A stretch of 23,509 nt of DNA from an uncultured Porphyromonadaceae bacterium. GTDB lineage: Bacteria; Bacteroidota; Bacteroidia; Bacteroidales; Muribaculaceae. The stretch lies in NCBI GenBank assembly GCA_900550025.1, contig URQP01000029.1, positions 1 through 23,509 of the forward strand, given 5' to 3'. Of the stretch, positions 16,130-23,509 are shown piece by piece; positions within the stretch are counted from its first letter, which is position 1, and every line of letters starts with the position of its first letter. Both the position numbers and the translations under genes were made by a program. Under the pieces are notes generated by a model. That model worked only from the letters and a program-made list of their open reading frames with translations. It did no database searches and was not told the origin of the DNA.

Positions 16130-17341
16130 CTACAATGCGTCCTCGAAAATGCGGCTGCGGGCAAGCATACAAGCCCCGACCATTCCGGCACGCTCCTTCA
16201 ATTGCGAAGCCGCCACAATGGTGTCTTTATTTACAAGGTTAAGCGAATGCTTGCGTATTGCAGTCCTCACCGGCTGTATAAGATAGTCGCCGGTCAACGA
16301 CAATATACCGCCTACAATGACAAGCTCCGGATTGAAAATGTTAATCAGCCCCGCTATGTGTTTTCCAAGTTCATAACCGATTCCTTCGACAATGTCTATA
16401 CAAAGCATATCTTCTTTATTGACAGCATCGATGATTGTTTCAAGCGAAATGTCAGGATTGTTTTTCAGCGCGTCCGACAGAATGGAGCTTTCTCCGTTCT
16501 CGATGCGTTCTAGCAATTTGCGGTGCATCGCACGTCCCGAAGCCTCCGTCTCAAGACAGCCCTTCTTCCCGCAATGACAAATTATCTCGTTATCATAAGC
16601 CGGCGTATGCCCGAACTCACCGGCAAATCCCGACTTCCCGGAATATATGTTCCCGCCGATAATTATGCCCAAACCTAATCCCCAGCTGACATTGACAAAA
16701 AGTATATGTTTTTTTGTGCCGAAATCACCTTTAAGAAACTCGCCATAAGTCATCGCCCTCGTATCATTGTCTATGCTCACCTTATAGCCTATCTTCTTAG
16801 TCATTATCTGCGCCAACGGCTCTTCCCCGAAATTGAACCAGCTATAGCTATATCCCGATTCGGGATTCACCCTCCCGGACACATTCACATTGATATTCAA
16901 TATCTTGGTCTTCTCCACATCCAACGAATCCACAAACTCTTTAACGCAAGCGCACAAAGTGTCAAGCCCGGCAATAGTGTTCTCGAATGTATAAGGAATG
17001 CCTGTCCGGCTTTCCACAAGCTCCCCGTTAAAATCAATGACACCGATATCCAATGAGCGCATCTTTATATCCACCCCCACGAAATATCCTGACGCAGGAT
17101 TGAGGCCGTAAAGGTTAGGGTGCCTGCCGCCGCTCGTCTCAAGCTTGCCGTATGAATTAAGGAAACCAGCCTGGCACATTTCCTCAACCAGCTTTGTCAC
17201 AGTAGGGATGCTTAAATCCAAAACTTTCGATAAATCCGTTATCGTAGAATTACCATTATGTATATAATACTTGATAATCCTTTTCTTCAAAAGCGCGCTT
17301 TTACTGCCTTTTTCAATCTCTTTCAACAATTCGTGAGCCAT
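16130..17341 (-). CDS. ROK-family transcriptional regulator with N-terminal winged helix
   Basis: A 403-residue NagC/Mlc/XylR-type regulator. Residues 18-65 form the winged-helix DNA-binding domain (KRIIKYYIHNG..TITDLSKVLDLSIPTVTKLVEEMCQAGFL). The rest is the ROK sugar-binding/kinase fold with FVGVDI, DNDTRA (residues 191-196), GEFGHTP (241-247) and the zinc motif CHCGKKGCLE (255-264). ROK repressors of this layout sense sugars or sugar phosphates and release operators near sugar-uptake genes. It is divergent from the DUF4434/transporter/epimerase operon, which makes it the likely local regulator. An 11-bp motif occurs at both promoters in the shared 307-bp gap. Some ROK proteins also keep kinase activity, and D193 in the ND-x-x-A context is retained here, so kinase function cannot be excluded. 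Confidence 0.88.
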   Translation of the reverse strand: MAHELLKEIEKGSKSALLKKRIIKYYIHNGNSTITDLSKVLDLSIPTVTKLVEEMCQAGFLNSYGKLETSGGRHPNLYGLNPASGYFVGVDIKMRSLDIGVIDFNGELVESRTGIPYTFENTIAGLDTLCACVKEFVDSLDVEKTKILNINVNVSGRVNPESGYSYSWFNFGEEPLAQIMTKKIGYKVSIDNDTRAMTYGEFLKGDFGTKKHILFVNVSWGLGLGIIIGGNIYSGKSGFAGEFGHTPAYDNEIICHCGKKGCLETEASGRAMHRKLLERIENGESSILSDALKNNPDISLETIIDAVNKEDMLCIDIVEGIGYELGKHIAGLINIFNPELVIVGGILSLTGDYLIQPVRTAIRKHSLNLVNKDTIVAASQLKERAGMVGACMLARSRIFEDAL

Positions 17342-17405
17342 TTTTGAGGATTTTATAAAACTACCGCCTTCATCCTTGAATCGGCAAGGATAAATAAATT
17401 GTATG

Positions 17406-17441
17406 CAAAGATAATAAAAATTTTAATTTATTTGCCAATAA
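17406..17441 (-). promoter_or_regulatory. ROK gene promoter with candidate operator
   Basis: TATCTTTG (minus strand, 17406-17413) is a perfect -7 box. The -33 region is covered by the perfect dyad TTATT-TGCC-AATAA (17428-17441). An operator here would allow autorepression. Confidence 0.5.
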
Positions 17442-17559
17442 GAAAACACCTTCATTTTCAGACAGAGGCAATAATCATCTAAGAAAAACCTAAAAACGTT
17501 AAAAAGAGAATTAATAAAATTTATTATCAAACAAATGTATGTTTTTAAAATTTTATTCT

Positions 17560-17574
17560 TACTTTTGCCAATAA
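17560..17574 (+). promoter_or_regulatory. Promoter of the sugar operon with candidate ROK operator
   Basis: TACTTTTG (17560-17567) matches TAnnTTTG. It is overlapped by TTTGCCAATAA (17564-17574), the same 11 bp found at 17431-17441 before the ROK gene. No clear -33 TTTG is visible, which suits a regulated promoter. The leader to the first ATG would be about 75 nt. The rest of 17342-17648 is AT-rich with no further gene seen. Confidence 0.5.
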
Positions 17575-17648
17575 ATTAAATCAACCAAAATATAAAACCG
17601 TAATTAATTGCGCGCCACACATAAAGCGCACCAATAACACAACAAGCA

Positions 17649-18737
17649 ATGGGCAACCGCAGAAAATTCTTCAAGGACTTGGCAGTAATCGGGGCTTCGG
17701 CGATAGCTGCTCCGGCGATGTTCGGCATGGATAATAACGCGAAAAACGCCGCAACCACGCACGGAAGCGACACTGACAACTGGCTGGTGAAAAAAAACAA
17801 CGGACTGAAAATAACCGGCACTTTTCTTGACGAGATATCGCATGATATCCCTCATCAGAACTGGGGCGTAAAAGAATGGGACCGTGACTTCCAATATATG
17901 AAGGCCATCGGCATCGACACCGTAATCATGATACGCTCCGGATACAAAAAATTCATAACCTACAATTCTCCATACCTTATCAGCAAAGGCTGCTATACCC
18001 CTTCACAAGATTTGCTTGAAATGTTTCTGACTCTTGCCGACAAATATGGCATGAAATTTTATTTCGGGCTGTATGATTCCGGACAATATTGGGCCACGGG
18101 CGACATGACACGCGAGATAGAAGACAACCGATACGTAATCGACGAGGTTTGGGAACGCTACGGAAGCCGGCACCGCAGTTTCAGCGGATGGTATATCAGC
18201 GGAGAAATAAGCCGCAAGACCAAAGGGGCCATACCGGCGTTCCACGCGTTAGGAAAACAATGCAAGGACGTTTCCGGCGGAATGCCTACATTCATCTCTC
18301 CATGGATTGACGGCAAAAAAGCCGTAATGGCATCGGGCGGGAAACTTACCAAAGAAGACTATGTATCCGTGGAACAACACGAAAAGGAATGGGACGAAAT
18401 ATTTTCAGGGATACACGATGTAGTCGACGCGTGCGCATTCCAAGACGGACACATCGACTACGACGAGCTCGACGCGTTTTTCACCGTCAACAAGCGGCTC
18501 GCCGACAAATACGGCATGCAATGCTGGACCAACGCAGAGTCGTTCGACCGCGACATGCCCATACGGTTCTTCCCTATAAAGTTCGACAAATTGAGAATGA
18601 AACTCGAAGCGGCAAAACGCGCGGGCTACGACAAAGCCATCACTTTCGAGTTCAGCCACTTCATGAGCCCGCAATCGGCATATCTGCAAGCCGGGCACCT
18701 TTACGACCGATACAAAGAATATTTCGAGATAAAATAA
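17649..18737 (+). CDS. DUF4434-like exported putative glycoside hydrolase
   Basis: A 362-residue protein. The N-terminus NRRKFFKDLAVIGASAIAAP resembles a twin-arginine export signal (RRKFFK). From about residue 52 (LKITGTFLDEISHDIPHQNWG) it looks like a DUF4434-type TIM barrel of the glycosidase superfamily. GWYISGE (E186) at the expected end of strand 4 and CWTNAE (E297) near strand 7 are placed like the acid/base and nucleophile of retaining clan GH-A-like enzymes. Strand-like segments such as TVIMIR, FYFGLYD and DACAFQDGH support the barrel. It lies 3 bp before the transporter gene and is the first gene of the operon opposite the ROK regulator. Substrate and activity are inferred from context only; a sugar related to the epimerase substrate is plausible. 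Confidence 0.65.
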   Translation: MGNRRKFFKDLAVIGASAIAAPAMFGMDNNAKNAATTHGSDTDNWLVKKNNGLKITGTFLDEISHDIPHQNWGVKEWDRDFQYMKAIGIDTVIMIRSGYKKFITYNSPYLISKGCYTPSQDLLEMFLTLADKYGMKFYFGLYDSGQYWATGDMTREIEDNRYVIDEVWERYGSRHRSFSGWYISGEISRKTKGAIPAFHALGKQCKDVSGGMPTFISPWIDGKKAVMASGGKLTKEDYVSVEQHEKEWDEIFSGIHDVVDACAFQDGHIDYDELDAFFTVNKRLADKYGMQCWTNAESFDRDMPIRFFPIKFDKLRMKLEAAKRAGYDKAITFEFSHFMSPQSAYLQAGHLYDRYKEYFEIK

Positions 18738-18740
18738 AAA

Positions 18741-20150
18741 ATGGAAACGACAAAGCACAATTATAACTTCGGATACTTGATGCTGCTGTCTGTCATAGCG
18801 GCATTGGGAGGCTTCCTTTTCGGTTACGACGAGGCCGTCATCTCCGGCACGATAAGCGACGTGTCCGCTCAATTCGGGCTCACAGCGCTTGCCGAAGGTT
18901 GGTTCGTGGGAAGCGCGCTGCTTGGCGCAATCATCGGCGTGGCTTTCGCAGGAGCCATAGGCGACCGTTTCGGCCGCAAACCCGCCATGACCGTTTCGGC
19001 CGTACTGTTCTCCATATCAATGATAGGATGCGCCCTGTGCGGCTCGTTCCCTTCATTGGTGGCATACCGCATCATCGGAGGAATGGGCATAGGTGTGGCC
19101 TCCATAATCTGTCCGCTCTACATTTCGGAAATCGCCGTGCCCGAACGCCGCGGGCTGCTCGTGTCTCTCTACCAGTTAGCCATAACGATAGGCATAGTAG
19201 CGGCATATCTTGTCAACAGCCGGTTGCTGGCATTCTCTGACAGCGGCGCGGAACTTCAAGGAATATTCGGCAAAATATTCATCAGCGAGTGCTGGCGCGG
19301 AATGCTCGGCATGGGGATAGTGCCCTCTTTGATTTTTCTGGTTGCCGTAGCATTAATTCCGGAAAGTCCACGATGGCTTGTCACACGCGGGGCAGTCAAC
19401 AAGGCTGGAAGCATTTTCAGCAGAATATTCACAAACAAAAGCGACATATCCGCACAAATTGCGGCAACAAAAGAAGTAAGCGGCAACAAGGAAAAATCTG
19501 AAATATCCACACTGTTCAAACCCGGAATTTTCAAAGCCGTGATAATCGGCGTATGCATAGCCATTCTCGGCCAGTTCATGGGAGTTAATGCCGTGCTTTA
19601 CTACGGCCCTGAGATATTCAAGGACGCAGGGCTGTCGAGCGGCGACGCACTGTTCAGCCAAGTTCTTGTAGGCGTGGCCAATATGGCTACAACCGTCGTC
19701 GCAATGTTCATAATCGACAAAGTGGGAAGAAAGAATCTCATCTATTATGGGGTGTCGGGAATGATTCTGTCGTTGCTGCTGATAGCGTTCTACTTCAGCT
19801 TCGGCGAGACGATGGGAATTTCCACGATATTCCTGCTGGTAGCCTTCATGCTCTACATCATCTGCTGCGCCGGTTCCATCTGCGCGGTAGTATGGGTGAT
19901 ACTTAGCGAAATGTACCCCATAAAAGTGCGGGGGCTGGCAATGTCGGTAGCGGGATTCGCCCTGTGGATAGGCACATTCCTCATCGGACAACTCACCCCA
20001 GTACTGCTTTCGGAAATCACTCCGACAGGCACATTCCTGCTTTTCGCGGCAATGTGCGTGCCATATATGCTGATAATGTGGAAGTGCGTGCCCGAGACCA
20101 CCGGCAAATCATTGGAAGAAATCGAAAAATACTGGACAAAAAAACAATAA
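18741..20150 (+). CDS. Sugar-porter family MFS transporter
   Basis: A 469-residue inner-membrane proton-sugar symporter of the MFS sugar-porter family with about 12 hydrophobic segments. Hallmarks are GYDEAVISGT (D30 corresponds to the proton-coupling Asp of XylE), GDRFGRK (residues 74-80), RIIGGMGIG, PERRG, PESPRWL (207-213), the sugar-binding GQFMGVNAVLYYGPEIF on helix 7, and PETTGKS (starting near 451). The three bases between the upstream stop and this ATG, and 21 bp to the next gene, indicate one operon. With an AGE epimerase downstream, likely cargo is an N-acylated or neutral hexose. The motif set does not fix the substrate, and it is not called NanT because NanT-like function cannot be shown from sequence. 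Confidence 0.9.
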   Translation: METTKHNYNFGYLMLLSVIAALGGFLFGYDEAVISGTISDVSAQFGLTALAEGWFVGSALLGAIIGVAFAGAIGDRFGRKPAMTVSAVLFSISMIGCALCGSFPSLVAYRIIGGMGIGVASIICPLYISEIAVPERRGLLVSLYQLAITIGIVAAYLVNSRLLAFSDSGAELQGIFGKIFISECWRGMLGMGIVPSLIFLVAVALIPESPRWLVTRGAVNKAGSIFSRIFTNKSDISAQIAATKEVSGNKEKSEISTLFKPGIFKAVIIGVCIAILGQFMGVNAVLYYGPEIFKDAGLSSGDALFSQVLVGVANMATTVVAMFIIDKVGRKNLIYYGVSGMILSLLLIAFYFSFGETMGISTIFLLVAFMLYIICCAGSICAVVWVILSEMYPIKVRGLAMSVAGFALWIGTFLIGQLTPVLLSEITPTGTFLLFAAMCVPYMLIMWKCVPETTGKSLEEIEKYWTKKQ

Positions 20151-20171
20151 TTACCAAAATAAAAACCATTT

Positions 20172-21335
20172 ATGGACTTTAAAAAATTAGCCAACCAATA
20201 CAAATCCGAATTGCTCGACTCGGTAATGCCGTTCTGGGTCGGGAAGTCGCAGGACAAGGAATATGGCGGATATTTCTCATGCCTCGACAATGCCGGCAAC
20301 GTGTACGACACCGACAAGTTCGTATGGATGCAAGGCCGGGAAGTCTGGATGTTCTCAATGCTCTACAACAAAGTGGAACGGCGCAAAGAGTGGCTCGACG
20401 CGGCCGTTCAGGGCGGTGAATTCCTGAAAAAGTACGGGCATGACGGAAACTTCAACTGGTACTTCTCGCTCACGCGCGACGGCAAGCCGCTCGTGGAGCC
20501 TTACAACATATTCTCATACACCTTTGCCACAATGGCTTTCGGGCAACTGAGCATAGCCACAGGCAACAAAGAATATGAAAAAATAGCAAAACGCACTTTC
20601 GACATAATCCTCTCCAAAGCCGGCAACCCGAAAGGGAAATGGAACAAGCTGCATCCCGGCACACGCCCTCTGAAGAATTTCGCGCTGCCAATGATTCTCT
20701 GCAACCTTGCGCTTGAGATAGAGCCGTTGCTCGACGAAAAGTTCATGAAACAGACAATCGACACCTGCATTCACGAAGTGATGGACGTTTTCCTCCGTCC
20801 GGAGTTAGGCGGGTTGATAGTGGAAAACGTGCTTGAGGACGGCTCGTTGTCCGATTGCTTTGAGGGAAGGCACATGAATCCGGGACACGCGATAGAGGCT
20901 ATGTGGTTTATCATGGACCTCGGAAAACGCCTCAACCGTCCGGAACTGATAGAGAAAGCAAAAGATACGGCGTTGCTCATGGCCGAATACGGATGGGACA
21001 AGGAATACGGAGGTATTTTCTACTTCATGGACCGGTTGGGATGCCCTCCGCAAGAGCTGGAATGGGACCAGAAGCTGTGGTGGGTACATATTGAAACCCT
21101 GATTTCGATGATAAAAGGCTACCAACTGACAGGCGACAAAAAATGCCTTGAATGGTTTGAGAAAGTGCATGATTATGTATGGACGCATTTCAAAGACCCC
21201 GAAAACCCGGAATGGTTCGGCTACCTTAACCGCCGCGGAGAAGTGCTATTACATCTGAAGGGCGGAAAATGGAAAGGATGCTTCCACGTTCCGCGAGGGC
21301 TCTACCAATGCTGGAAAATCCTCGAGACCCTCTGA
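20172..21335 (+). CDS. AGE-type N-acyl-D-glucosamine 2-epimerase
   Basis: A 387-residue (alpha/alpha)6-barrel epimerase of the AGE family, interconverting N-acetylglucosamine and N-acetylmannosamine in characterised relatives. Candidate active-site residues are R56 (WMQGREVW), H234 and H239 (GRHMNPGH), E308 (WWVHIE) and H372 (KGCFHVPR). These lie almost exactly where the catalytic Arg, His, Glu and His of cyanobacterial AGE enzymes are. The C-terminal KGCFHVPR is AGE-like, and cellobiose 2-epimerases have a different sequence there. Last gene of the ROK-controlled operon, followed by a weak hairpin terminator. In Bacteroides such genes occur in sialic-acid or ManNAc loci, but no neuraminate lyase gene is in the window, so the pathway beyond the epimerase is open. 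Confidence 0.83.
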   Translation: MDFKKLANQYKSELLDSVMPFWVGKSQDKEYGGYFSCLDNAGNVYDTDKFVWMQGREVWMFSMLYNKVERRKEWLDAAVQGGEFLKKYGHDGNFNWYFSLTRDGKPLVEPYNIFSYTFATMAFGQLSIATGNKEYEKIAKRTFDIILSKAGNPKGKWNKLHPGTRPLKNFALPMILCNLALEIEPLLDEKFMKQTIDTCIHEVMDVFLRPELGGLIVENVLEDGSLSDCFEGRHMNPGHAIEAMWFIMDLGKRLNRPELIEKAKDTALLMAEYGWDKEYGGIFYFMDRLGCPPQELEWDQKLWWVHIETLISMIKGYQLTGDKKCLEWFEKVHDYVWTHFKDPENPEWFGYLNRRGEVLLHLKGGKWKGCFHVPRGLYQCWKILETL

Positions 21336-21362
21336 CTCGGTCGGCAAACTCAATAATCCAGA

Positions 21363-21401
21363 CAGGGCGTGCACAAGATATGAAATGCGCGCCCTGATTT
21401 A
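21363..21401 (+). terminator. Probable terminator of the sugar operon
   Basis: CAGGGCGTGC (21363-21372) pairs with GCGCGCCCTG (21387-21396, one G-U pair) over a 14-nt loop, 27 bp past the epimerase stop. The T tract after it (ATTTAAT) is weak. Confidence 0.5.
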
Positions 21402-21432
21402 ATACCCATATTTCAGCTTATACCCATGTATG

Positions 21433-21463
21433 AAAAAGCGGTGCCCCCGGAAAGGGACACCGC
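21433..21463 (-). terminator. Terminator of the DUF6562-like surface protein gene
   Basis: On the minus strand a 10-bp stem (21454-21463 with 21438-21447, one G-U pair, 6-nt loop) is followed by five T (21433-21437). It lies 37 bp after the stop at 21500. Confidence 0.85.
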
Positions 21464-21499
21464 CGTATTCAAGTGTATGCCGCAAACGGCAAAAAGATA

Positions 21500-23509
21500 C
21501 TACTGGACTTTCACGCCATCGACTGTAACGGCAAACTTATTAGTCGGCTCTTTAGTATTGTTATTAAGCTCGTTCCAAAGTCCGTTGTGGACAGCCGCAA
21601 AACCGGTAGCTGTCGAGTTTGTAATATCAAGTGTTCCGGAAATGCCCCATTCTGTGTGCATCTGGATAGCGGCCTTGTCTGTAGAGGCATCTGATGACGT
21701 GAATACACAGTCATTTACGTCTAAGTTATATTTGCAAGCACCTTCTGAGTATACGACAATCGCCTTGCCGGCAGTGTTGAACGTACAGTTCTTGACAGTT
21801 ACTTCAGAATTGTTGTTTCCATAATAGAACAAAGCGTAGCCATCAAAACCGTCGGATGTTGATACATTGAACTGACAATTTTTGATTAGCGACTTGCTTA
21901 CGTTGATACGCAAACGACCGTCAGCTATCACGCATCCTTCCATATTGAATTCGGCAGCACGATGAATGAATGCGAAATTATACTCATTGTAAGTCAATCC
22001 TGCAGGAACAGAATAGGTAAGGTTTTTCAGATTGATAGTCTTGCCGTCGGCATAGATGCTCTTTGAAACCTTAACGACACTCTTTTCTCTGTCGTCACCG
22101 ACGATATTAACCTTACTTGCGCCGAAAGTAGCTCCGCCGAGCTCATATTCGCCGGCTTTAAGCACTATGTTCTCCTTATTCTCCTCCAATGCAGCAATAA
22201 GTTCTTCAGTAGTGGAAGCTACTGCGTCGATAAGCGTTTTCTTAACTGTCACATTCGTCACAGTCACGCCATCCACAGTTTCCTGACCGCCGATAACTTC
22301 TGCTATAGAGCTTGCTCCACGCCTCGTCACATAATAGCCATCAATATCAGTGTCTTTCACCTCGCTGGCAGTTACATTCACAGTACCCACTGGACGGCCT
22401 ACCAAACCGGCAACAAAGCCTGATTCATCAGCAACCGGATAATTATGGAAATATCCGCCCTCTACAGAGCAATTGTTGATGCTGACTTTCCTTCCAGAAG
22501 CGACGAAGCCGACCAGACCGCCTACCGACTGCACGCCGCAAAGGTCGGCGTCTTTCACATGCACGTTCTCCAAAGTCAGGTTGCCGTTGTTCTGCAAATC
22601 GCCGAAGACAACACCTACATAACCCTCTGCCGGGTTGCTGCATTCTGCCGTAATATTCTCAAACGTCACGTTCTTCACTGTAACCTCTCCAAAGGTAGCG
22701 TCGCCTTGGAACAAACCGTTCGAATAGTAGCTGCCGCCCGGAAGGAGTACCATGTTCGACATTATGTATCCCTGTCCGTCGAACACTTCGGGGGCACCAA
22801 TGCCTTTCACTTCAAAACCGCCGAAGTCAAGGTTGGCAGTCAGCTTGATGTTTTTGCCGTTCCTGTTATGGGTCTTCAGCCAAACCCATTCTGCCGGAGA
22901 GGAAATCAAAATGTCAGTTTCCGTTTGTTTCGGCTCTGTGACGGTCTTACCGTCCCACGGAGCGGCAACACCATAGTCCGGGGTGTCGAAGTTGGGGTCG
23001 ATGGTGATGCCGAGGTCCACGCTGCCGGTCAGGAGCGAGCCGAAGATGTTTGTGCGGTAGTTGCGCTGTACCGGCACGTTGTCGATGGTCCGGGTGTCGG
23101 TCGTGGCCCCGTCGTTGTACGAGAACTCGCAGTTAACGAGACCTTTCTGGTCGGAAACGAGCAGGTAGTTCAAGGCGAGGTAGTCGAATGTCCTGTCGCC
23201 GACCTTGAACGTCTCTTTAGGTATCGCGTTGAGTCCGAAGGTCACTACCGTGCTTGTGCTTGGATCCGGGATGCCTGTCATGAGGTTCATGCTGCTGAAG
23301 ATTCCCGACACTTTGACTGACGACTGCAGAGCATCCGTCTTGAGCCCTGCGGTCTGCGCCGCTGCCATGTCGTTGGTCCCGATGTTGAGCTGGGCGAACG
23401 GACGCTTCAGGGTGATGTTCTGGCTCACCGCGCCTTTTACGGCCACCTTTTCCGTCCCGAAGAAAGCGTCGCGCGATTCGTCGTTGGAGAGCGCGTTGTC
23501 ATAGTCGAC
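21500..23509 (-). CDS. Surface protein with DUF6562-like N-part and GLUG/beta-helix C-part, 5' end outside window
   Basis: The frame is open to the right edge, giving 669 visible residues. The apparent start near 23446 is only an internal GTG. The first about 180 visible residues (NDESRDAFFGTEK, ITLKRPFAQLNIGTND, NYRTNIFGSLLTGSVDLGI) match the DUF6562-type fimbrillin-like domain common in Bacteroidales surface proteins. The next part has GLUG-like turns (GYVGVVFGDLQNNGNLTLENVHV, VGGLVGFVASG). The last 300 residues are a parallel beta-helix with repeated VKNCTF-, VNDCVF- and ITNST-type turns. The signal peptide or lipobox is off-window. No T9SS tail is seen at the C-terminus (AVTVDGVKVQ), so lipid anchoring is more likely. 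Function is probably surface adhesion or glycan contact. Not an identified enzyme. Confidence 0.82.
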   Translation of the reverse strand, partial: VDYDNALSNDESRDAFFGTEKVAVKGAVSQNITLKRPFAQLNIGTNDMAAAQTAGLKTDALQSSVKVSGIFSSMNLMTGIPDPSTSTVVTFGLNAIPKETFKVGDRTFDYLALNYLLVSDQKGLVNCEFSYNDGATTDTRTIDNVPVQRNYRTNIFGSLLTGSVDLGITIDPNFDTPDYGVAAPWDGKTVTEPKQTETDILISSPAEWVWLKTHNRNGKNIKLTANLDFGGFEVKGIGAPEVFDGQGYIMSNMVLLPGGSYYSNGLFQGDATFGEVTVKNVTFENITAECSNPAEGYVGVVFGDLQNNGNLTLENVHVKDADLCGVQSVGGLVGFVASGRKVSINNCSVEGGYFHNYPVADESGFVAGLVGRPVGTVNVTASEVKDTDIDGYYVTRRGASSIAEVIGGQETVDGVTVTNVTVKKTLIDAVASTTEELIAALEENKENIVLKAGEYELGGATFGASKVNIVGDDREKSVVKVSKSIYADGKTINLKNLTYSVPAGLTYNEYNFAFIHRAAEFNMEGCVIADGRLRINVSKSLIKNCQFNVSTSDGFDGYALFYYGNNNSEVTVKNCTFNTAGKAIVVYSEGACKYNLDVNDCVFTSSDASTDKAAIQMHTEWGISGTLDITNSTATGFAAVHNGLWNELNNNTKEPTNKFAVTVDGVKVQ

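Noticed and set aside
15949..16191. 80-residue minus-strand frame with repeated LDLLQEKSILS peptide
   Set aside because: The 33-bp repeat is a multiple of three, so any open frame gives a periodic peptide. The frame overlaps the ROK 3' end and the ATPase 5' end and has no translation signal.
20172..21335. Cellobiose (mannobiose) 2-epimerase
   Set aside because: The C-terminal active-site stretch KGCFHVPR is of AGE type, and no mannosylglucose phosphorylase or mannanase gene is nearby.
22445..23320. 291-residue plus-strand frame opposite the DUF6562-like gene
   Set aside because: No start signal or recognisable domain. The opposite strand encodes a coherent surface protein with its own terminator.

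Overview
The window looks like a chromosomal segment of a Bacteroidales bacterium (phylum Bacteroidota), perhaps Muribaculaceae or a relative. That family-level call is inference. The support is: promoters with the Bacteroidota pattern (TTTG about 20 bp before TAnnTTTG) at many gene starts; a probable type IX secretion (T9SS) C-terminal domain; NigD-like, DUF6562-like and choice-of-anchor-type surface proteins; and AT-rich leaders with few Shine-Dalgarno sites. No rRNA, tRNA, IS element, prophage or CRISPR array was recognised.

Layout. Positions 1-2650 (minus) hold the 5' part of a large secreted adhesin-like protein with tandem domains. Positions 2813-4755 (minus) are a coupled pair of probable tRNA wobble-uridine modification genes, a U32/TrhP-like hydroxylation protein and an MnmD-like methyltransferase. 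Positions 4818-6143 (minus) encode an ATPase with a DUF234-type nuclease-like tail, behind two palindromes. A secreted alpha/beta hydrolase (6271-7206), the pyrH-frr operon (7387-8683, with promoter and terminator) and a secreted beta-helix protein (8856-10349) run rightward. Positions 10350-10690 carry no convincing gene but hold two terminators and a promoter that together could define a small minus-strand RNA. Positions 10691-14550 are a tight five-gene minus-strand operon: tcdA, lolD-like, NigD-like lipoprotein, DUF3467 and cysS.

The right half has a DUF4143-type ATPase (14634-15971) whose promoter sits at the end of a 33-bp tandem repeat array. Next come a ROK-family regulator (16130-17341, minus) and a divergent operon (17649-21335) of a DUF4434-like exported putative glycosidase, a sugar-porter transporter and an AGE-type N-acyl-glucosamine 2-epimerase. 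The ROK gene and the operon share an intergenic region with two copies of a TTTGCCAATAA motif, one on each promoter. This reads as a small self-regulated sugar (probably amino-sugar) uptake locus. The window ends inside a large minus-strand surface protein with an N-terminal DUF6562-like part and a beta-helix tail (21500 to the right edge).

The most interesting items are the ROK/DUF4434/transporter/epimerase locus with its candidate operators, the repeat-controlled ATPase-nuclease genes, and the candidate orphan small RNA. No clearly new defence or mobile system could be demonstrated from sequence alone.
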